A model generated the notes under the pieces. That model worked only from the letters and a program-made list of their open reading frames with translations. It had not been told where the DNA came from and searched no databases. From NCBI GenBank assembly GCA_017654935.2, contig CM065701.1, positions 2,120,860 through 2,184,859 on the forward strand: DNA of 64,000 bases, written 5' to 3'. The position numbers and the translations under genes are program-made. This stretch comes from Phymorhynchus buccinoides. Lineage: Eukaryota; Mollusca; Gastropoda; Neogastropoda; Raphitomidae. Every line of letters begins with the position of its first letter. Position 1 is the stretch's first letter. Positions 15,088-26,307 of the stretch are shown piece after piece.

Positions 15088-16150
15088 CCCACTCTTAAAG
15101 AAGTAAACCAGTCGGCTTACCATCAACTTCAAAACTTTCAGAACTCAGAATTTCAGAATTTAATGACAGACCAAACTTTCACAGCATTCAGTTAAAGCCT
15201 CAGAGACGTGGGATCCGTTATTAAGAATTGCGAACTCAACAATTAAATGGAATTAGGAATATACATCAGAAGAATTTTAAGAGATAATTTGAAAGATGAG
15301 AGGGTTGAGAGACAAAACAAAGTTGTGGTTGGGAAAGTAAGAGGAAGGAAAGAAGGAGAGAGAAGGAGAGGGGAAGGAAAGAAGGAGAGAGAAGGAGAGG
15401 TGAAGGGGGTCAGGGTGGGAGGATAAGGTCAAAGATATTCCTATGGAAACATGTTAGGTTCAAAACTAAGCAGTCAGTTCTTCTTCTTTGTTTCTATATA
15501 CAAGCGAACTGTATGTGTGTGTGTGTCTGTCTGTGTGTGCACGCTAAAACCATATTTAGCTTTCTCTGATCGCCACCAAACTTTCACAACATCGAAATGA
15601 ACTCACTGCCGGTAAAATCATAAGTCATAAGTCATAAGTTTCTTTATTGTCCATTGGCATTGTACAACGCACATGGAAACTTGTCTTCCACAGTGTAAAA
15701 TAAAAATATTAAATAAAAGTATGAAAAAGAAATTTACATTAACAAAATATGTAACTATCACACCACACCCAAAATCATTCATCCGCTCTCCGCTATCTTG
15801 CTCACTCATCATGCAACCCACCACCACTTCCTCCTGCATTTTTAGCCCTTTCTTTTCTTTTTTCCTTCCTTTCCTCCTTTTTTCCTTCCTCTCCTCCTAA
15901 TTTCCTTGTTCCTTTTCTCCTTTTCCCCCACTTTCCACCCTTTTTCCCCCTTTTTTTCCTCTCCATCAAAGTTTTAGGTGGGCTTTTCCCCGCTCTCTTT
16001 CATCCTATTGTCTGTGTGTCTGACTAAGATGAACATTTCCAAGAGCCTTAAGTGTTGTTATTTGATACAAAAAAATGTCTGGGTTTCTGTGTGACCTAGT
16101 GTTTGGTGTACTGACACATTCATACTGTGTGAAGCTGGTGTATGTGTGGG

Positions 16151-16195
<45 letters not shown>

Positions 16196-16422
16196 ATGCG
16201 TGATGCAAATGTATATGTGCGTGTGTGCGCATGCGCATGCATATGTGTGTATGTGTGTGTGCAAGTGGATAAACGTGTGCTTTAAAAGAGTTAAGTGTAA
16301 AATCACTACAAAAACAACAACAGTGATAATGATGAAGATGATGATAAATAATGAATAAGTAAAATGGGAACCACCACCACTAGCTACCAATACTAATATT
16401 AGTACTAATAAGAAAAACAAAA

Positions 16423-16455
<33 letters not shown>

Positions 16456-16589
16456 GAGGCATAGTTTTTGCAACACGCTCGCTAATCAGCGTAATTAACT
16501 AATTTCTACACTCAGTCAGCAAAACGGATTTTACTTTGCTTCCATTTCTTCATTACTCCTCTTTTGATATCTCTTTTTTATAACCACAT
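15083..16589. other. Intergenic repeats, no gene
   Basis: Holds a GGAAGGAAAGAAGGAGAGA-type duplicated purine block (15,345-15,400) and a minus-strand retroposon end at 15,620-15,670 with three tandem ataagtc units followed by tttctttattgtcc. It also has (GT)n at 16,152-16,193 and (GAT)n at 16,422-16,454. No 5' LTR for the downstream Gypsy element could be seen. Confidence 0.55.
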
Positions 16590-16920
16590 TTTCAGTTGAT
16601 GAACTAGAAGACATTTTAAAACAACATGTTCAACCCACAGAGTCATTGATCTGTAGACGTTCCAAATTTTACAATAGGAAGCAAAAACACGGAGAGTCCG
16701 TCACAGACTTTGTTGCAGAATTGAAAAATCTAGCAGCAGATTGCGAATTTGGGAATTTGTAAACGACGTTCTGCGTGACGTATTCTGTATGGGAATAACT
16801 GACATCGAAACACATAAGAAGTTTCGTGCAGACAAAGCGCCAACTTTTGCAAACGCGGTTAAAATCGCTTTGGGTAGAGAATCTCTGGCAAAAGACTTCC
16901 AGTTAGCAAAGCATCAGTAG
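16590..16920 (+). pseudogene. gag: Ty3/Gypsy gag remnant
   Basis: Reads as the C-terminal part of a retrotransposon capsid. The segment FYNRKQKHGESVTDFVAEL is followed, after a stop and a frame change near 16,757, by DVFCMGITDIETHKKF and FANAVKIALGRES. This is the usual capsid pattern, in which a Tyr/Arg-Gln-rich helix precedes a D/F-x-x-GI segment. It ends in a stop just upstream of the zinc-knuckle region. The N-terminal half and 5' LTR are absent. Confidence 0.7.
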
Positions 16921-16931
16921 CGACACTAGCA

Positions 16932-18050
16932 GTGAGAGACAGAGAGGGTGGCAGGGCTTTGCCACCGCATTCCTACCCCCGGCCAGGGGGTCAGCAACAG
17001 AGGGGGGGAAGAGAACAGAGAGAAGGGAGTCAAGACAACGGAATCAAGGCCGCGAGTTACAGTAGCACAGGCGCCAGAAATTGCAACCGATGCGGAAAAG
17101 GGGGGCATGAGGCGACCAGGTGCCGCTATGGAGACTACACATGCCGTAAGTGCCACAACAAGGGGCACTTGCAAGCCGTTTGCAGGAGCAATGCAACTCG
17201 CTTCATTGAACAAGCTGATACAGAAGAAGAGGAAGAAATTCAGACCAACTTGGAGGGTCTGAATCTTGGCCTATTCCAGCACTCCGAGAAGGCTCCAAAA
17301 GGAAAGGAGCCGTGGATGATCTCCATGTGGATCGATGGGAAAAAGATTGAAATGCTCATCGATACGGGTTCTGCCAGAACGATTGTCGGAAGAGACACTT
17401 TGGAGACCCTTCAAAAGAAACTTCAGGCAACAGAGACTAGTCTTCACACCTACTCTGGGCAAAGACTACCGTTGTTGGGAGAATGTAAGGTCACCGCAGC
17501 ACAGGGAGAGAACCCACAAAACTCACAACAACTGTCCTTGCTGGTGGCAGACGTCACGGGCCAGCCACCAATACTAGGAAGGGACTGGCTCTCCAAGCTG
17601 AAACTCAACTGGAGCACAGTCTTCATGCAAAAAGAAAGCTCCCCGGCAGAAGTGCTGACAAATCACAGCGGAGTCTTCAAGGATGGTTTAGGTACCATGA
17701 GGACGTTCAAGGCGAACCTGCACCTGAAACATCATGCGGTGCCCAAGTTCGTGAAGGCCAGACCAGTTCCAATCGCCGTTCGCCCCAAGGTGGAGGCGGA
17801 ACTAGAGCGGTTGGAGAAAGAAGGAGTGTTGCAGAAGGTCACCAGCAGTGAGTGGGGGTCACCAATCGTGGTGGTCCCGAAGAAAGGTGGAAAGGTGAGG
17901 CTATGCGGAGACTATAAAGCAACAGTCAATCCAGTGTTAGATGTGGATAAATACCCGCTACCAAAGGCTTCGGACCTCTTCGCCACCTTCGCAGGGGGGG
18001 CTAAATATTCAGCAAGCTGGATCTCTCCCAGGCATGGCACCAGATGCTGA
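16932..18050 (+). pseudogene. pol: Ty3/Gypsy zinc knuckles, protease and start of RT
   Basis: A 372-codon open frame. Two CCHC-type knuckles come first (CNRCGKGGHEATRC, then CRKCHNKGHLQAVC, around residues 52-85). An aspartic protease follows with active-site LIDTGSA near residue 140 and ILGRDWL near residue 215. The N-terminal fingers of reverse transcriptase follow, with WGSPIVVVPKK and RLCGDYKATVNP. The frame ends where a one-base shift occurs near 18,000-18,040, after the Leu-Pro-Lys-Ala segment, and RT continues in the next entry. Protease plus knuckles in one frame with pol fits the Mag-like branch; clade assignment is from memory. Confidence 0.85.
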
Positions 18051-18770
18051 TGAACGATGAGTCACAGGAACTGCTGACAATCACCACTCACAAGGGCCTG
18101 TACCGATATCGCCGTCTCCCATACGGAATAGCCAGTGCTTCAGCAGTTTTCCAGCGTACAATGGAGCAGATTCTACAGGGCATTCCTGGCGTGGTTGTCT
18201 TCATGGATGACATGCAAGTGACGTATGCCTCTGCCTGGAGACATCACAGCATTAGAAGAGGAAGTCTTCCACATCACTGTCCAGGAAGGACTACCAGTGA
18301 CCTCTCAACAGATTGCAGCAGAAACCAGAAAGGACCCGATCCTGTCCAAAGTGTGGTCGCTCACTCTCAATGGGTGGCCGGCACACAATGAGGAGGAGAA
18401 CCTGCAGCCTTTCTTCAGGAGAAGGGCAGAACTCTCGGTAGAAGGAGGAGTTGTTCTGTGGGGTCTGCGCGCCATTATCCCGGCAACCCTGCAGCAGCGC
18501 TTGCTGGACGAACTCCACGAACAACACCCAGGCATGGTTCGGATGAACGCTCTAGCGAGGAGCTGGGTGTGGTGGCCAAACATCGACAGTGAGATAGAGA
18601 AGAAGGTGAAGGAGTGCCATGACTGCACCAAGGTCACAAACGCACCAGCCACCGCACCAACTTTTTTTTTCCCCCCCCCCCCCCCCACCCATGGTCTTGG
18701 CCTGTCAGACCATGGCAGCGCATTCATGTGGACTTCGCGGAGTATCAGGGACAGCATATCTTCGTGCTAG
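18020..18770 (+). pseudogene. pol: Gypsy RT palm joined by deletion to integrase N-terminus
   Basis: From 18,044 the frame gives RT palm sequence (YRYRRLPYGIASASAVFQR) and the catalytic VVVFMDDM. It then breaks: the RT thumb and the whole RNase H domain are missing. The frame from about 18,225 enters the integrase H2C2 zinc domain (LHEQHPGM ... CHDC) directly. A homopolymer insertion-like T/C run at 18,662-18,686 interrupts the frame again before the integrase core. The element is therefore non-functional. Confidence 0.8.
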
Positions 18771-19165
18771 TGGATGCTCACTCACAGTGGCCAGAGATCA
18801 TCAAAATGGGTACAACAAAGACGGACAGTACAATAGCTGTGCTTCGCCGGCTGTTTGCGTCCTACGGGTTACCCGAGGAGCTGGTCAGCGACAACGGGCC
18901 ACAATTCACTTCCGAATTGTTCTGCAAGTTCCTGAAGTCCAACGGCATACGTGCACCATACCACCCAGCTACGAATGGTGCAGCGGAAAGGATGGTCCAG
19001 GTCCTCAAGAAGAGCCTGGAGTGCCGTTACCAAGGCATCACCATCGACCACCATCTGAGCAGCCTGCTCCTGTCCTACCGTTCCACGCCTCTCTCCACCA
19101 CGGGCGTGTCACCTTCGGAGATGTTCCTCAAAAAGACAGCTTTCGCACCCGTCTGGCCATGGTGA
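18728..19165 (+). pseudogene. pol: Gypsy integrase catalytic core
   Basis: A 145-codon frame carrying all three acidic residues of the retroviral-type integrase core: Asp in VDFAEYQG, Asp in LVSDNGPQF and Glu in NGAAERMVQ. The segment YRSTPLSTTGVSPSEM is typical of the region after the core. The frame shifts near 19,136, so that the RTRLAM-type continuation is read in another frame. The continuation is then interrupted by the LINE insertion. Confidence 0.85.
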
Positions 19166-19172
19166 GGGCAGT

Positions 19173-20430
19173 ATAATAATAATAATAATAATAATTGGCA
19201 CTTATATAGCGAACATATCTAGAAAATTATATTCATGGCGCTTTACAAAAAGAAATAAAACTATAAACATTCACACACACACATTCACACACAAACAAAC
19301 AGACAAACACACACACAAGAAGGACGATGATGGGGAGAGGGTGGGAAGGTGGGTGACGCAGGGGGGGGGGGGGCGTACCCAAACCACACATACACGCTAC
19401 ATGCACACACACACCATACACACGCACGCGCGCACGCACGCAACACACACAAACAAACAAACACACACACACACACACAAAACACCACTCAATTTTCATA
19501 CGGCACAATCAACACACACACTGACATACACACACACACACACATTGCCAACACACACACACACACACATATTGCACGCCCACACGCACGCGGCACACGC
19601 ACACGCACGAACACACAAACAAACACAAACACAATGTTCACACTGCACAATTAACCTATGCATGTCAGCTACAACTTAGAAAAGAGGTGAGTTTTTAGAC
19701 CGGCCTTGAACGCGCCCAGAGAGTCAGAGTGTCTGAGAGACAGGAGTAAGTTGTTACACACAGATGGCGCCTGGAACAAAAAGGACCTTTCACCATAGGT
19801 TTTGATATTGACAGTGGCTGGTTGCAGGAGGCATGTGTCAGAGGAAGAGCGGAGGACACGAGAAGGTGTGTAGAGATGAAGTAGGTCAAACAGGTAATCA
19901 GGGGCAGAACCAGAGAGGACAGTGAAGGAAAGAGTGGAGAGTTTACAGTCAATCGTATCAGAGATTTTTAAACAGTGCAGAGAGTACAGAAGTGACATGA
20001 CATGTTTATGCTTAGAAGACTGAAGGACTAATCGGGCAGCATTTTTTAAAATTGTCTGGAGGCGACTGAGAAGATACTTTGGAAGGCCAGCAAGGAGAGA
20101 GTTGCAGTAATCGATTTTATACGAAACAAAAGCACAGACCAAAGTTCTCGTGGCGTCAGTAGATAGATAGTGGCGAAAAGAACTTATTTTGCGGAGCTGA
20201 AGGTATACAGATCGACAAACATTTGAGACATGTTGCTGGAGAGAGAGGGTCTGATCTAACGTGACTCCGAGACTACGAACAGAAGGGGACAGAGAGACAG
20301 GAGTGTTGTTGATTGTAACAGAATATGGAAGAGATGGATGGCCAAGTAATCTCTTTGGACAGGCTAACATAAGTTCAGTCTTGTCTTCGTTCAACTGCAG
20401 TTTATTAAGGAAGCTGAGATCCATGGCAAG
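19173..20430 (-). mobile_element. LINE fragment inserted in the Gypsy pol gene
   Basis: On the minus strand, 20,425 to 19,669 encodes the C-terminal part of a non-LTR reverse transcriptase. Its segments are LNEDKTELMLACP, VRSLGVTLDQTLSLQQHVSN, IDYCNSLLAGLPKYLLSRLQ and FLFQAPSVCNNLLLSL. The 3' UTR includes a CA-rich microsatellite (19,270-19,640) and ends in gcgccatgaatataattttc, then tatataagtgcc and an (AAT)n tail at 19,173-19,195. The 5' end is truncated, as expected of target-primed reverse transcription. Relative to the 48.9 kb fragment it keeps the same motif order but is clearly diverged. Confidence 0.85.
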
Positions 20431-20925
20431 CAGGAACAGACACGGGCTCAGCACAACCTGAAGCTACGGGAGTTCAAGCCAGGAGACCGAGTGGCAGTCC
20501 GCCAGTTCCGGGGACCAGCAAAGTGGGCCCTAGGCATCGTTGTTCAGCGCCTAGGCCCAGTGGGCTACATGGTCAAGATGACACACACCACATGCCATGT
20601 CCATGTGGACTACATCATTCCAGCACCGGAGGTGATCAAGGACAACACACAGGTGACAATGTCCAAACCCAACATAACCCCGGTTAGGCCCTTTGACCTG
20701 TATGCAGAGGCGCTTCCTCCTGCGCACCCCCTTGGTCTAACCCCAGTATAACTGTCACCTGTGCCCACTACGTCATCAGAGCCTGAACCACCATCGAGGT
20801 CTTCAGAAGGTTCCAGTCCTGTGAAGCCTGACCAGCCAGGATCGCCGCTGAAGGGGCAACGTTCCACTTACCGCAGTTCTGGGCGGATCCGAAAGGCACC
20901 AGACCAATTGGATCTATGAAGACAT
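20431..20925 (+). pseudogene. pol: Gypsy pol C-terminus (GPY/F-like region)
   Basis: After the LINE the Gypsy pol frame resumes with FKPGDRVAVRQFRGPAKWA and RLGPVGYMVKM, a GPY/F-like module. It is followed by a Pro/Ser-rich tail ending near 20,920 with an in-frame stop at 20,749-20,751. No chromodomain and no envelope gene follow. Confidence 0.8.
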
Positions 20926-21129
20926 CTAATCATCATCATCATGATGGGTGTACATTAAGACTTTCATAACTTTCGTTTTGATCGAACAAAGTACACCCCA
21001 AATCCATGAACATTATATGAAGAATTGTTGCGCGATGGACTTAAAACTACAGGCTGTCATTGTTACGCGCACAAATAATTCCGTCAGCGCGATCGTTCGT
21101 TTCGACCTTTTCGATAAGAGGGAAGGAGG

Positions 21130-21531
21130 TGTAATGTCTAGCACCATTATCTATCCTTACAGATAGTATAAAGTTAAAGCGCCTATGGCACTAACTCAGA
21201 AACCACCCGGAAATCTATCGGCCTTATAAGGTATACCCCTATTAGCCCTAGAGGGATTCCACAATAACTGGACACACCCAGGCGCACTTTTGCCGAGACC
21301 ACTGCTATGAGAGGATGCCAGACCTAGGCCTAACAATTCCTTCTCTCTACCATTACTGTAGTCATGACAGGATGCCAGACCTAGGCCTAACAATTCCTTC
21401 TCTCTCTACCATTACTGTAGTCATGAAAGTCAACAAATTATAAGCACTGCAATATCTACAATAAACGAATGAAACATAAAGAAGGGTTTCTGTGATTATG
21501 TGAAAGCACGTTGTAAACTACAAAACATAAC
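21130..21531 (+). repeat. Probable 3' LTR of the Gypsy element
   Basis: Preceded by a purine stretch agagggaaggagg (polypurine tract) and beginning tgtaatgtctagcacc. It contains an AATAAA-type signal (caataaacgaatg near 21,460) and may end in a CA near 21,531. Inside, a block of about 60 bp around ggatgccagacctaggccta is tandemly duplicated (21,305-21,426). The end is approximate because no 5' LTR is available for comparison. Confidence 0.6.
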
Positions 21532-21539
21532 ACGAACGT

Positions 21540-21577
21540 TTGTGTGTGTGTTGTGTTGTGTGTGTGTGTGTGTGTGG

Positions 21578-21616
<39 letters not shown>

Positions 21617-21858
21617 GGTGCGTGCGTTCGTGTGCGGGTGTGTATCTGTGTGTGAGTGTGTATAAGGTGTGTGTGAAGTCAAGATAAGTCAAGTCAAGTC
21701 AAATTTTATTTAAAGAAGGACATTGAATAAGCAAAATATACATGGGTTTTTTCCATCAAGCCATCTATAAACAAAGCAAAAACCAAACATACATACACGA
21801 AACATAAATTATACTGGTTAAGGACATAGAAATAAGAGAGGAGAGAGAGGCATGAGAT

Positions 21859-21906
<48 letters not shown>

Positions 21907-22716
21907 CGAGAGAAGAGAAGATTCGAGAGAGAGAGAGAGGAGAGAGAGAGAAGAAGAAGAAGAAGAAGAAGAAAACAAATATTTCCAGAAAGAAAAAGGA
22001 GCATAAAAAATTATAAATATGTACAGAAAATAACAGAAAGCACATGAAATAGCAAGACAATATCAACATAGTGTTCATGTGTGGTGTGTGTAGTGTGTTT
22101 GTGTTGTGTGTGCTATTGTATATGTGTCACGCACCCCAGATTGTATTAGTATCGGTATTGGTGTTTGTGGGGGGTGCTGGGGTAGGTGGATGCGAGCGCG
22201 ACGAGCGCGCGTGTGTGTGCACGTGTGTGTCGCGAATGAGCGTAGTGCAGTAGTCGCGCGCCAATGTGGATCTGTATCTGGGTGTCTGTAGGGCATATTT
22301 ACAAAAATGTTTGGTGTTAGCTTTTTTCCGGTTGCTTTCCGAGTTTTTTCCTGGTTTTTTCTGTTTACTTTTGTGGTGGTGTTTTTTTTGCCATGATACC
22401 TGTACCGACCACACACTGTGTTGACGACTTTCAGATCGATGGGCTAAATGTTTTGGGACAGGACACTAATTATTGTGGAACATTTCGGACTTTCTCACAA
22501 AACAACAAATATTACACACGCGAGTGTGCACAAGCAATCACACACATGCACACACGCACGCACGCACGGGCACAGAGAGAGAGGGGGGGGGGGGTGGGCG
22601 GGAGATAATCAGACAGACTCATGACAGATAGACAGACCCTAAAAAAGGGAGGTGGGAGAGAGAAAAACCCACATACACACCGAAATGTGCGTGTGAACAC
22701 ACACACAACAAACACA

Positions 22717-22740
<24 letters not shown>
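21540..22740. repeat. Microsatellites and a minus-strand retroposon tail
   Basis: (GT)n variants at 21,540-21,675 are followed by a (TCAAG)n tail and attttatttaaagaaggac, a minus-strand retroposon 3' end. Its UTR includes (GA)n at 21,859-21,950 and (GAA)n at 21,951-21,972. GT-rich sequence occurs at 22,075-22,260 and (CA)n at 22,715-22,749. No gene is recognised. Confidence 0.65.
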
Positions 22741-22751
<11 letters not shown>

Positions 22752-23500
22752 CTTTTATTTTACCTTTTCAAATTATGCACAGTTAGTGGTGTTTGTGGTT
22801 TCTTTGATCAAATATTATCATCCATTATGGGTAGAACCAATGGCATCCTGTATGGATCCACCACTATAACGTGACAGTAGAGCTATATAGCCTGTTTCAA
22901 CCACATTGTACAGTGCATGGAGGGGTGGTAGTGTTATTTTGTGGAATAATTTGTTCATAATTATAGTCCAATTAGCGTGTGTGTGACACAGGCATCCACT
23001 ATTGGATCCACTGCCAACTCTTATGCACGGACTTTCCTGTCTTTACATGTTGGGTTAGGGAGTAGCTACACTACAGGTTATTGCATCCCTTTAGTAGAGG
23101 ATCACCTCAGTGGGTCGGCTCTTTTACCCACATGTATTAAATTTTCAAATCGGCAATTTTCCGCATTTTAATAACTTAATCTAGTTTACCAAAATGTTCG
23201 TCATTTTTTCTATTCACCTTGTGGCTGGTTTGCTTAAATTAGGCGGGACTTTTCGGCCCTAGGGCAGCGAGGGACACCATTCTTTTATTAGAAAGTCTTT
23301 CTGTTGGGGTTGATCCCAAGTCAGTGTTTTTGTTTAGCAGAATACTAAATACTGACGAAATTCCATAATTCGAAAGAGATCGCTCTATGATACCTGCTCA
23401 ACACTATCTGTCCACCATTGGGACAGCAGATTAAAGGTAAACCAGCACAATCTTTACTTTTATTTTATTCTTTGCAAAATATTAGTGGTGTATGTGGTTT
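22741..23500. repeat. Partly duplicated repeat left of the gap
   Basis: The phrase pair acttttattttac and gttagtggtgtttgtggttt at 22,748-22,804 recurs as acttttattttat and attagtggtgtatgtggttt at 23,454-23,500, exactly where the N run begins. A second copy therefore starts at the gap. The interior has no recognised protein. Confidence 0.5.
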
Positions 23501-24000
23501 NNNNNNNNNNNNNNNNNNNNNNNNNNNNNNNNNNNNNNNNNNNNNNNNNNNNNNNNNNNNNNNNNNNNNNNNNNNNNNNNNNNNNNNNNNNNNNNNNNNN
23601 NNNNNNNNNNNNNNNNNNNNNNNNNNNNNNNNNNNNNNNNNNNNNNNNNNNNNNNNNNNNNNNNNNNNNNNNNNNNNNNNNNNNNNNNNNNNNNNNNNNN
23701 NNNNNNNNNNNNNNNNNNNNNNNNNNNNNNNNNNNNNNNNNNNNNNNNNNNNNNNNNNNNNNNNNNNNNNNNNNNNNNNNNNNNNNNNNNNNNNNNNNNN
23801 NNNNNNNNNNNNNNNNNNNNNNNNNNNNNNNNNNNNNNNNNNNNNNNNNNNNNNNNNNNNNNNNNNNNNNNNNNNNNNNNNNNNNNNNNNNNNNNNNNNN
23901 NNNNNNNNNNNNNNNNNNNNNNNNNNNNNNNNNNNNNNNNNNNNNNNNNNNNNNNNNNNNNNNNNNNNNNNNNNNNNNNNNNNNNNNNNNNNNNNNNNNN
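23501..24000. other. Assembly gap (500 N)
   Basis: Exactly 500 N characters, a conventional placeholder length. Open frames that cross it are meaningless. Confidence 0.99.
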
Positions 24001-24350
24001 TTCCCACTCCTTTGATGGCCTCTATTACAGAGGGGTCCAGTGGTGCTGGGGCAACAGACAGCAGTTGTTCTCGACTGTAGGAGATTCGAGAAAGAGGCAC
24101 GGTGGGGGAGTGGTGAGGGGCGGTTTGACTGGATGGAGTAGATTCAACAAGTGGAGGGAGAGGCCCGTACAAGAATGGGGGAGAGGATGGGTAAGGATAG
24201 GGGATTGAAGAAATGGGTTCCACATGTTGGCAAATAGGCTGGTAGGGGAATGGCGTTTCTTGGTTAGCAAGAGAGTTGGATAGTTGAAACAAAAAGGCAG
24301 TCCAAATAACTAGCAAACCAGGCGGAAGAACTGCACACAACAAGCACCAA
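24001..24350 (-). other. Pro/Ser-rich open frame abutting the gap
   Basis: The minus strand from 24,343 is open into the gap. It begins with a hydrophobic stretch (LPPGLLVIWTAFLFQL), then a Pro/Ser/Tyr-rich region, then SYSREQLLSV and DPSVIEAIK. The last part resembles the start of some non-LTR retrotransposon ORFs, so a retroelement fragment is more likely than a host gene. The identification is weak. Confidence 0.3.
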
Positions 24351-25116
<766 letters not shown>

Positions 25117-26036
25117 GGAATGAAAAATCTCAGTGAATTGGTAGCACTGTTCCCCTAACCTAAAAGACTAAAAAGTTGATGCATTTCTAATGCAGAATGT
25201 TTTGCTTTTATTAACCTTTTTGTGTCCAATGTCTATATTTGTGACCTCAGAAACAAATTCAGTTATTATTAATTTGATGTTTTCCGCTGTGTTCTAAACA
25301 AATTATAAAATTGAACAGTGCTTATTTTCTTTTACTCCCGAAGAGGGAGACACAGAACCTATGCAAAGACAGCTGTTTCGATTTGTGCAAGATAATGCAT
25401 ATTGGTCTGTATTGGCTGTCCAGTAAGTTCCCAATCTGAGCAAGAATATAATTCTACAAATGAACGGTGTCTTCCTCGCACCAGACTTTATCGCAAATCC
25501 GCAAGAAAAGCAAGCCAGCACTAGATTATAACACAAATGGTAAAAATCATGTAAAATGATAAAAAGAAGAATGTTCTAAATTTATAATTTAAAAAGATAA
25601 AAGACACGATCAGAAAGGGTCAGCAACTGAAATGATATCCTAATCAAAGTATAAATATAGTTTGAATGAAAAATCTCAGTGAATTGCTAACGCCGTTCTT
25701 CTAATCTACGGGACTAAAGAGTTGATGCATTTTAAATGATAATGCAGACTGAGGAGACCTTCGCAGGTCGAAACAGCTGACTTTGCATAGGTTTTGCCCT
25801 CCCCTTTTGTGATGAAAAGCAAATCAGCACTATCACATCATTTTATTTTCTTATTTTAAAACACAGAGGAAAATGTAAAGTTAATAATAACTGAATTTGT
25901 TTCTGAGGGCCACACATACAGACATTGGACACAAAAAGGTTAATCAAAGTAACATATTCTGCATTTCAAATGCATCAACGTTTTAGTCCTTTAGCTTAGG
26001 AGACGGTGCTAGCAATTCACTGAGATTTTTCATTAA
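25117..26036. mobile_element. Long inverted repeat upstream of GPCR 1
   Basis: About 290 bp from 25,117 (starting aatgaaaaatctcagtgaat) recur in inverted orientation at about 25,745-26,036. The shared blocks are agttgatgcattt, ttaacctttttgtgtccaat, aacaaattcagttattatta and acctatgcaaagacagctg. A third, direct partial copy starts at 25,664. No coding capacity is seen. The arrangement suggests a foldback element or two insertions in opposite orientation. Confidence 0.65.
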
Positions 26037-26275
26037 TACTACACATGTATGTCTTTGCACAGTTTGCACAATTTATGTCTTTGTTATTGTGAAAAGTAGT
26101 AAAAAGAAACAATGACGCATGCAACTTTATCCTTCTGATATTATATACTTCTTTGCTCAGTTTGTCAAAAGGATTTTGCCATTGAAATTCTAATGTCAGT
26201 TCGTTTGTCACTGTTGTTATCTAATGATAATTCAATTCAAAATTAACAAACAGACTAAACAGATGAAAAGGCATA

Positions 26276-26299
26276 GCCCCCCCCCTTTTTTTCAGTGAC
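26276..26299 (+). promoter_or_regulatory. Probable 3' splice site before GPCR 1
   Basis: A C-then-T tract ends in ttttttcag, followed by tgacaatctaca and the start codon. The second GPCR has the same 12-base leader with one difference (tgacaatatacaATGG) after ttatttttaaag. The conserved junction suggests a 5'-UTR exon boundary shared by both paralogs. Confidence 0.5.
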
Positions 26300-26307
26300 A
26301 ATCTACA

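Noticed and set aside
23418..24343. Open frames crossing the N run
   Set aside because: Most codons are N; no evidence the two sides are joined.
24001..24350. Secreted Pro-rich host protein
   Set aside because: The hydrophobic start is suggestive, but the following YSREQLL-type segment looks retroelement-like and the frame enters a gap.
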